A stretch of 13,100 nt of DNA from Psychrobacter sp. UBA6766. Lineage in GTDB: Bacteria; Pseudomonadota; Gammaproteobacteria; Pseudomonadales; Moraxellaceae. Both the position numbers and the translations under genes were made by a program. Positions within the stretch are counted from its first letter, which is position 1. Every line of letters starts with the position of its first letter. Positions 6,735-13,100 of the stretch are shown piece by piece. The notes under the pieces were generated by a model, which was given only the letters and a program-made list of their open reading frames with translations, ran no database searches and was not told the DNA's origin. The stretch covers positions 1 through 13,100 of the forward strand of contig NZ_DKGQ01000050.1 in assembly GCF_002453355.1 (NCBI RefSeq), given 5' to 3'.

Positions 6735-7196
6735 TTATCTATTAACTGGTTTATCCAGTCGAACCACTAAGCTGTCACAGGGCACATTTGGCAATATATT
6801 ATCCGCCGTCGCGCCACTTAGCCAAGCAGCAATCCCATGACGCTCATGACGACCGATGACCAACAAATCCACCTCATGTTTGTGGCAGTAATTGACGATA
6901 CCTTCGCTGTTTGAGATGGCAGTGGTCACTTCAGAATTGACCGCATGCAAGTTGTTACGATCCAAAAACTGCGCCAGTTTGGCACGTGCTTCTTGGCAGC
7001 GTTCATCATCAATCTCATCGTATAAACTTGACGCAGGCACCAGCTCGTAGCCAAAGCCAACCATAGTATCTCTTACGATATGTAATACCGATAGCTTGGC
7101 GTTAGGGCGATTTTCGACGATACGTTTGGCCTTTTGGGCGACTACATCAGCATCGGACATCAAGTCGGTAACCAATAAAATATGTTCGTAACTCAT
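6735..7196 (-). CDS. Universal stress protein (UspA family)
   Basis: 153 residues forming one Usp domain. The first beta strand is HILLVTDL with the usual early Asp11. VLHIV follows near residue 38-42, and the C-terminal half has VDLLVIGRHERHG, then a strand CDSLVVRLD. Known: Usp proteins are cytoplasmic dimers induced by starvation, oxidative or membrane stress. The nucleotide-binding signature G-x2-G-x9-G-(S/T) of ATP-binding Usps is not intact: the segment reads GRHERHGIAAWLSGATADN. This resembles E. coli UspA, which does not bind ATP, more than the MJ0577 type; that comparison is from memory. AAGGAG at 7203-7208 lies 6 bases before the ATG, and a near-consensus promoter lies just upstream, predicting good expression. 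Confidence 0.92.
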   Translation of the reverse strand: MSYEHILLVTDLMSDADVVAQKAKRIVENRPNAKLSVLHIVRDTMVGFGYELVPASSLYDEIDDERCQEARAKLAQFLDRNNLHAVNSEVTTAISNSEGIVNYCHKHEVDLLVIGRHERHGIAAWLSGATADNILPNVPCDSLVVRLDKPVNR

Positions 7197-7202
7197 GATC
7201 GG

Positions 7203-7208
7203 CTCCTT
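7203..7208 (-). promoter_or_regulatory. Strong ribosome binding site of uspA
   Basis: On the - strand AAGGAG sits 6 bases from the ATG at 7196. This is the strongest Shine-Dalgarno sequence in the window. Confidence 0.8.
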
Positions 7209-7224
7209 ATAACAGATGATTTTA

Positions 7225-7253
7225 ACTATAGCACTACTACTGACTACTGTTAA
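7225..7253 (-). promoter_or_regulatory. Sigma-70 promoter of uspA
   Basis: On the - strand TTAACA (7248-7253, 5 of 6) and TATAGT (7225-7230, 5 of 6) are exactly 17 bases apart. Transcription would begin near 7218, leaving a leader of about 22 nt containing the strong AAGGAG site. Confidence 0.72.
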
Positions 7254-7269
7254 GTGTACTTTGTTAATT

Positions 7270-7323
7270 CCACATTATCTTTATGTTCCACACTACCTTT
7301 ATGTTCCACGCTACCTTTATATA
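7270..7323. repeat. Three tandem copies of an 18-bp direct repeat
   Basis: The units begin at 7270, 7288 and 7306. Copies: CCACATTATCTTTATGTT, CCACACTACCTTTATGTT, and CCACGCTACCTTTATATA. The core CCAC-N2-TA-Y-CTTTAT is kept in all three. They lie about 50-105 bases upstream of the predicted uspA transcription start, where an activator or repressor array could sit. They could equally be a young replication-slippage repeat. Confidence 0.8.
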
Positions 7324-7587
7324 TAGCCACTTTTATCCTTGTCATGTCTTGACTTATCAAGTTCTCAGCCCCATCTAATGTCGTTAGGCAAATTCTTTTT
7401 AGCTGATAACTGCCATTCTATTTAAAGATTACCCAGACATTTTTTATAACGCTGCTATTTTTATACAAACGAATTTCATAAATATAAATCTTACCAATTT
7501 TGATTGCTTATCCTGAGATGCTTTATTAGTTAACGATCACATGAGCGCTTGACGAAGAAGCTATCAAGATAATCTATAAGGAAAATT
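7324..7587. other. Rest of the uspA/M16C divergent intergenic region
   Basis: The full gap between the two genes is 391 bases. Beyond the uspA promoter and the repeats it is AT-rich with no open frame I would call a gene. A short dyad CTTGA-CTTA-TCAAG lies at 7348-7361. No confident promoter for the peptidase could be placed. AAGGA at 7578-7582 is its ribosome binding site, 5 bases from the ATG. Confidence 0.6.
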
Positions 7588-10500
7588 ATGACAGACACGC
7601 TATTTACCGCTGATTTAACCCTGCATCCAGCGTTTGAGCTGCTTGAGCATCGCCATATTGAGGCATTATCAATGGATGTGCTGATAAGCCAGCATGTCAA
7701 AACAGGCGCGATGCATTATCATTTGGCGCATCCAAGTGATGAAAATGCCTTTTTGGTCGGTTTTCGCACCCAACCGATGGACTCAAAAGGGGAAGCGCAT
7801 ATTTTAGAGCACGTCGCATTGTGTGGTTCTAAGAAATTTCCTGTCCGTGATCCGTTTTTTTCGATGATTAAGCGTTCGCTAAATACCTTTATGAACGCGA
7901 TGACAGCAGCCGATTGGACAGCCTATCCGTATGCCACGCAAAATAAAAATGACTATTTTAACTTGCTAGCCGTTTATCTTGACGCGTCATTTTTCCCTAA
8001 TATCCATCCACTTGATTTTGCCCAAGAAGGTATTCGCGTTGAATTGGACGAAAACGATAAGCCGCAGTTTAAAGGTATCGTTTTTAATGAAATGAAAGGC
8101 GCTATGAGTGGCGAGATTGACCAGCTCTATCATACGGTTGCCCATCATTTATTTCCAACGACGACCTATCATTATAATTCGGGCGGTGATCCTGCGGATA
8201 TTCCTGACTTGACCCACCATGAGTTGGTTGAATTTCATCAAAGCCATTATCATCCGTCAAACAGCGTGATTATGAGCTTTGGTAATATTCCCGTTGCTGA
8301 GACCCAAGCAAAAATCCATGAAGATGCCTTGATTCAGTTTGAAGCCGGCAAAAAACACGTGTCGCGTCCAGAAAAGCGTCTATCTGCACCAATCAGCGCG
8401 GTCGACACTTATACGGCTGACGAAGCAGGGCCGGATCAAACTCACCATGTGGTTGCGTGGTTGTTGCCGTCGATTACCGATCCAAAGCAGCGTTTGGCGC
8501 TGCGTCTATTAGAAGGCGTATTGGTTGAACATGCTGGCTCGCCGCTACGGGCGTATTTAGATAGCCATCCACTTGGTAAAGCGCCAAGTCCGCTATTGGG
8601 ACTTGATGACAGTCATTATGAAATGGTCTTTTATACCGGTCTTCGCGGTTCAAACCCTGAGCATGCCGAGGCGGTAGAGCAGGGCATTATGGACTTGCTG
8701 ACCGAAGTTGCTAGCAAACCAATTGATGATGAAACCATCGAAACCATTTTGCATCAAATCGAGATTGATCAGCGTCATATCGGTGGTGATAGCATGCCGT
8801 ATGGTCTGAATTTGATGCTAGAAGGCTTTAGCACAGCGATTCATGATGGCAATCCTATCGATGTTTGGGAAGTCGACGAGCATTTGCAATGGCTTCGTGA
8901 GCAAGTAAAAGACGAACAATGGCTACCGAACTTAATCAAAACCCATTTGCTCGATAATCAGCATCGTGTTCGCGTCACCTTAACACCTGACAGCGAAAAG
9001 TCTGCCCGTTTGGCAGCAGCCGAGCAAACCCGTCTTGATACCATTGCGATGGATTTGACCACTCACGATAAAGATATCTTAAAGCAGCAAGCGTTAGATT
9101 TGGCTGCGCGCCAAGCAGCGCCTGATGATTTAAGCTTATTGCCGAAAGTTGGTCTAGAAGACGTTCCAACCGACATTAGCTTTAAGCAAGGCTCACAAAA
9201 GCAGGTCAATTTAAGCGGGCAAGACAGCACCTTATTTGAATATGAAGCGGGCACCAATGGCTTGTATTATTATCAAGTGATTGTGCCGTTGACCGATGCG
9301 ATTGGTCATCAGGACACAAGCGAGTTGCCGGTTAATGAGGTGATTAACCATCCATTATTGCCGATTTATCTAAGTTTATTGTCGGAGTTGGGAACCGATT
9401 CGCTAAGTGCCCATGAAATGCAAGCCAAGCAAGCGGCGCATTCATCAGGAGTGACGGCGCGTATCAGTCAGCGTACCAATATCTATGATAGCCAGTCGAT
9501 TAGCAGCTACTTTGTCGTGGCAACGCGGGCGCTAAATCGTAAGCCTGAAGCAATTGATTTGCTCAAAGAAGTCATGGAGCACAGCGTCTTTAGTGAGCAT
9601 GACCGTATTAAGGAAATCTTGCAGCAGCGAGCAGCTGGTTGGCAGTCAAACCTTGCAGGTTCTGGGCATTCATATGCGATGCAAACCGCCAGTCGCGGCA
9701 TGAGCCGTCAAGCGCAGCTAGAGTATGTTCGCAGTGGTCTACCAGCATTAAACGCCCTAAAAGGCTTCTTAATCCATGATAGTAGCGATGATGCTCAGTG
9801 GGATAAATTGGCAACCAGTTTGATGGATTTACATCAACGTTTAATCAGTTTGCCAAAGCATGCGATTATCATCTGTGAAGCGGAGCAAACCGAACGTTTA
9901 AGTAATTTAATCGTTGATAGCTGGAAAGACAGCCAAGCGCCAAAAATTGCTGAAAAATTAAGCAATACTGAAATGGCTATTGAAGCAAGCATTCCAAGTG
10001 AGTTTGCCGAATTGCAACTTGAGGCGGCGCTCAATGGTGAAGATAAAGGCGCTCAATTAGAAGAAGTTGCTGTTGAAGATTTGGCATGGTTGGTTCCAAC
10101 TAACGTCTATCACAATGCCAGCGCTTATACCGTTCCTGCGGCTGACCACCCTGATACCGCAGCTTTGATGGTGTTGGCGCCATATTTACGAAATGGCTAC
10201 TTGCATAGCGCCATTCGTGAACGTGGCGGTGCTTATGGCGGCGGTGCGGGTTACGATGCCAATGCGTGCGCCTTTAAATTCTTTAGCTACCGTGATCCGC
10301 AGTGTGCTGAAACCTTTGCGCACTTCGACGCTAGTATCGAATGGTTATTAAATGAGCCACAAACCGATGAGCAATTAGAAGAAGCCATCTTAGGAATTAT
10401 CTCAGGAATGGATAAACCTGGTTCTCCAGCAGGCGAGGCCATCAAAGCGTGCTTTGCCAATCTGCATCATCGCGGTGTAGAGTGGCAGCGCAAAATGCGC

Positions 10501-10653
10501 GCGGCAATATTGGCGGTGACCGTTGAGGATTTACAGCGCGTTGCTAAACAATATCTGCAAGGTCAAGACCATGTGCGGGCAGTACTGGCGCCGTATGATA
10601 AAGAAGAAGCCGTAAAAGAGCTTGGCTTTAACGTTTGTAAAATCAAAAGCTAA
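7588..10653 (+). CDS. M16C zinc metallopeptidase, presequence-protease (PreP/Cym1) type
   Basis: 1021 residues, matching full-length PreP-like M16C enzymes, which carry two M16 halves joined by an M16C-associated helical region (about 480-740). The inverted zinc motif H71-I-L-E74-H75 is intact, and the distal ligand is probably Glu168 in FNEMKG. Nearby LCGSKKFPVRDPFF, NAMTAADWTAYP and the C-terminal RERGGAYGGG (877-886) and FFSYRDP (898-904) are hallmarks of this subfamily; the last two help bind substrate. Known: PreP degrades unfolded peptides up to a few dozen residues, including targeting peptides in organelles. There is no signal peptide, so a cytoplasmic peptide-clearing role is inferred. 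Single gene, ended by a strong terminator. Codon use matches its neighbours and no frameshift was seen. Confidence 0.93.
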   Translation: MTDTLFTADLTLHPAFELLEHRHIEALSMDVLISQHVKTGAMHYHLAHPSDENAFLVGFRTQPMDSKGEAHILEHVALCGSKKFPVRDPFFSMIKRSLNTFMNAMTAADWTAYPYATQNKNDYFNLLAVYLDASFFPNIHPLDFAQEGIRVELDENDKPQFKGIVFNEMKGAMSGEIDQLYHTVAHHLFPTTTYHYNSGGDPADIPDLTHHELVEFHQSHYHPSNSVIMSFGNIPVAETQAKIHEDALIQFEAGKKHVSRPEKRLSAPISAVDTYTADEAGPDQTHHVVAWLLPSITDPKQRLALRLLEGVLVEHAGSPLRAYLDSHPLGKAPSPLLGLDDSHYEMVFYTGLRGSNPEHAEAVEQGIMDLLTEVASKPIDDETIETILHQIEIDQRHIGGDSMPYGLNLMLEGFSTAIHDGNPIDVWEVDEHLQWLREQVKDEQWLPNLIKTHLLDNQHRVRVTLTPDSEKSARLAAAEQTRLDTIAMDLTTHDKDILKQQALDLAARQAAPDDLSLLPKVGLEDVPTDISFKQGSQKQVNLSGQDSTLFEYEAGTNGLYYYQVIVPLTDAIGHQDTSELPVNEVINHPLLPIYLSLLSELGTDSLSAHEMQAKQAAHSSGVTARISQRTNIYDSQSISSYFVVATRALNRKPEAIDLLKEVMEHSVFSEHDRIKEILQQRAAGWQSNLAGSGHSYAMQTASRGMSRQAQLEYVRSGLPALNALKGFLIHDSSDDAQWDKLATSLMDLHQRLISLPKHAIIICEAEQTERLSNLIVDSWKDSQAPKIAEKLSNTEMAIEASIPSEFAELQLEAALNGEDKGAQLEEVAVEDLAWLVPTNVYHNASAYTVPAADHPDTAALMVLAPYLRNGYLHSAIRERGGAYGGGAGYDANACAFKFFSYRDPQCAETFAHFDASIEWLLNEPQTDEQLEEAILGIISGMDKPGSPAGEAIKACFANLHHRGVEWQRKMRAAILAVTVEDLQRVAKQYLQGQDHVRAVLAPYDKEEAVKELGFNVCKIKS

Positions 10654-10686
10654 GCAATGAGATTCTAATAACTTAACTGATATATA

Positions 10687-10730
10687 AAAAATCGCCGCTT
10701 TCAATGTTTGAAGGCGGCGATTTTTATTTT
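10687..10730. terminator. Bidirectional terminator between M16C peptidase and serine hydrolase
   Basis: An 18-bp stem (10687-10704 with 10708-10725, one T-G wobble) has a 3-base loop and is flanked by T-tracts on both strands. The genes on either side converge (stops at 10653 and 10765). It is the longest perfect hairpin in the window. Confidence 0.92.
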
Positions 10731-10764
10731 AATTTATATTCGTACAGGATTATCTTTTAAAAAT

Positions 10765-12087
10765 TTATTTTTTAATTAAGTAATTTGCAACCGCTCTATA
10801 AGCAGGTAATGAGGTCGGGTCAATTTTGCCGTTACTGGCTTCAGGGTACGAAGCGAAACGAACGATAACCATGTCGGCAGCTGGATCAACATAGATGGTT
10901 TGACCATGGACGCCGCGCGCCGCATAAATGGGTGTTGGATTATTAAACAACCACCACATACTTTTATAATTGCCGTTTTTTAGCTGGTCGTAACCCGCTT
11001 TGGCAAAGACATTTTTATCGCCGCCTGCTTCAATATTATCAACGACCGCGGCTGGGAATAAGCGTTGACCATTACTCTCGCCTTTATTAAGCATTAGGCT
11101 TCCGATTCGTGCCATGTCATGTAATCCTGCGCTGATTCCGCCGCCCGCAAACGGCGTACCTTTACTATCAACGGTCATATAAGCGCTTTGTTCAGCGCCG
11201 ATTTTTTGCCAAATACGCTCTGAAAGCAAATCGTCAATTGCTTTGCCCGTCGTACGCGAGATAATCCAGCCAAGCGCATCGCTGTTAATGGTTCGATAAT
11301 TGAACTCTGCGCCATGTTGACCTTTTTTCTTGACGGTTTGCAAGTACTCGAAGTAACCGTTAGGGCCAGTGTAGTCATCAGGTTTAGGTAGGGGGCTTGC
11401 GGCTTCGGAGTACTGCCAAATGTCAGAATCAGGGTCAGCATAGTCTTCACTATAATCAAGCGCTGTGGTCATATTCATGACTTGGCGAACGGTCGCATCA
11501 CCAAAACCGCTGTTTTTTAATTCTGGGATAATGGTGCCAACCAAGGCACTATCATCGAGCTTACCTTCGGTGACGAGAATTTCGGCCAATAGCCCAGTCA
11601 TTGATTTGGTCATCGACATCGCGGCATGATTACCCAATTCATTTAGGCAGCCGTTTTGGTGCTCATACACCACCTTACCATGATGCATAATCATGATACC
11701 GTCGGTATAGTTGGCGTCCAATGATTGCTTCCATGTCATAGGACTTTTACCGCCAGTAGGAGTAAAAGTGATAGCGTCGATATTTTTATCAAGATCATAA
11801 TCAAGTTTGGACGGCGCACCGATACCGCGACTGACTTCGGTAGTCGGCATTAGCTCGCGAATATGACAAACCGTCCAGCGCAGTTTAGGAAAGCTAAAAA
11901 AATCTGAGGAAGGCTGAGCGATTAACTTGTCTTTAGGGGGTGGAAAACCTTGCATCCAGCCTAGGGTTTTTGGATCTGATTCTTTGGCAGTTAACGGAGC
12001 ATCAGCTGCAAAGCTTGTGATACTGGTTAGACTCATAGCAATGACCATTGGCAGTAGTGGTAAAGAGCGTTGTAGAACAGTCAACAT
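10765..12087 (-). CDS. Exported serine hydrolase, beta-lactamase/6-aminohexanoate-dimer hydrolase type
   Basis: 440 residues. The N terminus has a short basic region, a hydrophobic core and a likely signal peptidase I site after SFA (residues 25-27), so the protein is periplasmic or secreted. The penicillin-binding fold motifs are present: S158-M-T-K161 (nucleophile and base), Tyr264 in NYRTINSD, and H394-G-Q in place of the KTG triad. The pattern SxxK, YRxINSD, GxHGQ is closer to the NylB or EstB-like esterase/amidase branch than to true class C beta-lactamases. Substrate is therefore open: ester, amide or peptide bonds are all possible, and antibiotic resistance should not be assumed. Only a weak GAGA ribosome binding site precedes the ATG, but the signal peptide supports this start. 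The upstream terminator at 12131 isolates it from the Nudix gene. Confidence 0.87.
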   Translation of the reverse strand: MLTVLQRSLPLLPMVIAMSLTSITSFAADAPLTAKESDPKTLGWMQGFPPPKDKLIAQPSSDFFSFPKLRWTVCHIRELMPTTEVSRGIGAPSKLDYDLDKNIDAITFTPTGGKSPMTWKQSLDANYTDGIMIMHHGKVVYEHQNGCLNELGNHAAMSMTKSMTGLLAEILVTEGKLDDSALVGTIIPELKNSGFGDATVRQVMNMTTALDYSEDYADPDSDIWQYSEAASPLPKPDDYTGPNGYFEYLQTVKKKGQHGAEFNYRTINSDALGWIISRTTGKAIDDLLSERIWQKIGAEQSAYMTVDSKGTPFAGGGISAGLHDMARIGSLMLNKGESNGQRLFPAAVVDNIEAGGDKNVFAKAGYDQLKNGNYKSMWWLFNNPTPIYAARGVHGQTIYVDPAADMVIVRFASYPEASNGKIDPTSLPAYRAVANYLIKK

Positions 12088-12130
12088 GATATTCTCGCAA
12101 ATTGGCTTGAGTGGTGACTTTTAGGCAATA

Positions 12131-12176
12131 AAAAACCGTCGATGTAAATTTAGGATAATTCTTATCGACGGTTTTT
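12131..12176. terminator. Terminator after the Nudix gene
   Basis: A 13-bp perfect stem (12131-12143 with 12164-12176) has a 20-base loop. On the - strand it is followed by T6, 64 bases beyond the Nudix stop. It separates the two same-strand genes, so the serine hydrolase must have its own promoter in the 40-odd bases between, or depend on read-through. Confidence 0.82.
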
Positions 12177-12240
12177 ACGATTTGTTTTTGTAATGTTGCT
12201 GTTCTATGTGATGAGTATTTATAAAAAATGAACCCTTTTA

Positions 12241-12804
12241 TTAAAAGCGTTTAATAGCTTGGTCTTTACCAATCAACTCCTGGTGAATGGGAAATTGATT
12301 ATGGCTATCGAAATGCTGACGGTCTTCAAAGTAACTTTTTAACGTTCTGCGAACGGCTTCAAAGGCGAGCTTATCCCATGGAATGTCTTCTTCAGCAAAT
12401 AACGCACAATCCAAACTTTCTGAACCAATGCCATAAGCACCGTCTTTTAGCTCAGTAATATAGATACTGTAGATCTGCCCGATGTCAGGGATATCATATA
12501 AGCAATATAAATGTGGGTCAGTGACCACGGCCTCTGCTTCTTCAAAGCTTTCTCTCGCCGCACCTTCGGCCATGGTTTCACCATTTTCCATAAATCCCGC
12601 TGGCAGTGTCCATAAGCCATATTGCGGTTCAATCGCCCGGCGGCATAGCAGCACTCTGTTCTTATGCACCACGAGTGAGCCGCAAATTACCTTTGGGTTT
12701 TCGTAATGAATATAACCGCAATGGGGGCAAACCAAACGCGGCATATTATCTGTGGCTGGTATTTTGCGTTCTGCTTCATGACCGCATTGTAGACAATAGC
12801 GCAT
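12241..12804 (-). CDS. Nudix hydrolase with N-terminal zinc ribbon
   Basis: 187 residues from the ATG at 12804. An upstream in-frame ATG at 12897 would add 31 residues, but MRYCLQCG is the usual start of this family, and AAGG lies 8 bases before the 12804 ATG. The zinc ribbon uses Cys4, Cys7, Cys26 and Cys29. The Nudix box spans G70 to A92: GFMENGE, TMAEGAA, RESFEEAEA. The catalytic metal ligands (Arg84-Glu85, Glu88-Glu89) are kept, but the late glycine of the classic G-x5-E-x7-REUxEExGU box is Glu91. Known: Nudix enzymes cleave nucleoside diphosphates linked to another group, such as NADH, ADP-ribose or FAD, using magnesium. The zinc ribbon recalls NADH pyrophosphatases, but the substrate cannot be fixed from sequence. 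Cytoplasmic, single gene. Confidence 0.88.
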   Translation of the reverse strand: MRYCLQCGHEAERKIPATDNMPRLVCPHCGYIHYENPKVICGSLVVHKNRVLLCRRAIEPQYGLWTLPAGFMENGETMAEGAARESFEEAEAVVTDPHLYCLYDIPDIGQIYSIYITELKDGAYGIGSESLDCALFAEEDIPWDKLAFEAVRRTLKSYFEDRQHFDSHNQFPIHQELIGKDQAIKRF

Positions 12805-12858
12805 ATCAACTGCCTTATGTAATATAAACGAGAGATGAGAAAAAGTTATCGGACTTTT

Positions 12859-12874
12859 AAGAATTATAATTCTT
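12859..12874 (-). promoter_or_regulatory. Palindrome overlapping the candidate Nudix -10 box
   Basis: AAGAATTATAATTCTT is a perfect 16-bp palindrome. On the - strand it contains an exact TATAAT (12863-12868), which would start transcription near 12856, about 52 bases before the Nudix ATG. The best -35 match, GTGAAC at 16-base spacing, is weak. A repressor dimer bound here would block the -10 box; which regulator is unknown. Confidence 0.45.
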
Positions 12875-12897
12875 GTTTTATGACGTTCACTTACCAA

Positions 12898-13100
12898 AAG
12901 TTATATAGTCATAACGATTAGGCCTAAGATAACACAAATTCTCATGACACTGGCGATGATAATAAAAAGCCCACATTTTTACGCAATGGGTTTCTACTAC
13001 AGTTGCGATTTGTAAATTTGTTATGGTTAAATCATCAATGCGCGTCACTATCAGGGCATTCCAGCCCAGCCCAGTCACATATAGTCAAGCCCACCTAAAA
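12898..13100. other. Right-edge non-coding stretch
   Basis: No convincing gene is seen. A weak hairpin AAAGCCCA / TGGGTTT (about 12966-12993, 13-base loop, short T-tract) might end a + strand transcript, but no such gene is visible. The neighbour to the right is outside the window. Confidence 0.4.

Noticed and set aside
7270..7323. CRISPR array
   Set aside because: The 18-bp units abut with no spacers and there are no cas genes.
7324..7360. TTGACT at 7349-7354 as -35 box of the peptidase gene
   Set aside because: The nearest -10-like TAATGT is 21 bases away, outside the usual 16-18 spacing.
12887..13078. 63-codon - strand open frame at the right edge
   Set aside because: Composition looks non-coding, with no ribosome binding site or known motif. 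It overlaps the likely Nudix promoter region.

Overview
The window looks like chromosomal DNA of a gammaproteobacterium close to Psychrobacter (Moraxellaceae). The cold-shock protein, the YeiH/LysR pair, the long M16C peptidase and the moderate base composition (roughly 40-47% G+C in hand-counted 60-base lines of the housekeeping genes) all fit that group. The genus is inferred from protein flavour; there is no rRNA or other marker here to prove it.

Layout, left to right. (1) Positions 1-3026: an accessory-looking pair on the + strand. The first gene is cut by the left edge. It is conspicuously AT-rich and encodes a PD-(D/E)XK-like nuclease core with a C-terminal SEC-C zinc motif. Forty-four bases later comes a TerD-vWA (TerD/TerF-like) fusion protein. 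(2) 3246-4230: a YbaN/DUF454 inner-membrane protein, then a CspA-family cold-shock gene with a good promoter, a leader of about 140 nt and a strong UUCG-loop terminator. (3) 4292-6688: a yeiH-like putative sulfate exporter (- strand) divergent from a yeiE-like LysR regulator (+ strand), flanked by hairpin terminators on both sides. (4) 6735-10725: a universal stress protein (- strand) divergent from a 1021-residue PreP-type M16C metallopeptidase (+ strand). They share a 391-base intergenic region holding a clear uspA promoter and three copies of an 18-bp direct repeat. (5) 10765-12804: two - strand genes, an exported serine hydrolase of the beta-lactamase/NylB type and a zinc-ribbon Nudix hydrolase, separated by a terminator and so probably transcribed independently. 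The last ~295 bases carry only the candidate Nudix promoter and palindrome.

Most genes are single transcription units. Five hairpins (4203-4230, 4292-4327, 6656-6688, 10687-10730, 12131-12176) separate neighbours cleanly. The functional link I trust most is the divergent LysR-YeiH pair, by analogy with E. coli yeiE-yeiH. The least explained region is the nuclease/SEC-C gene next to the TerD-vWA gene; it could be part of a stress or defence locus extending left of the window, but nothing visible here proves a defence role. No tRNA, rRNA, CRISPR array, complete insertion sequence or prophage was seen.
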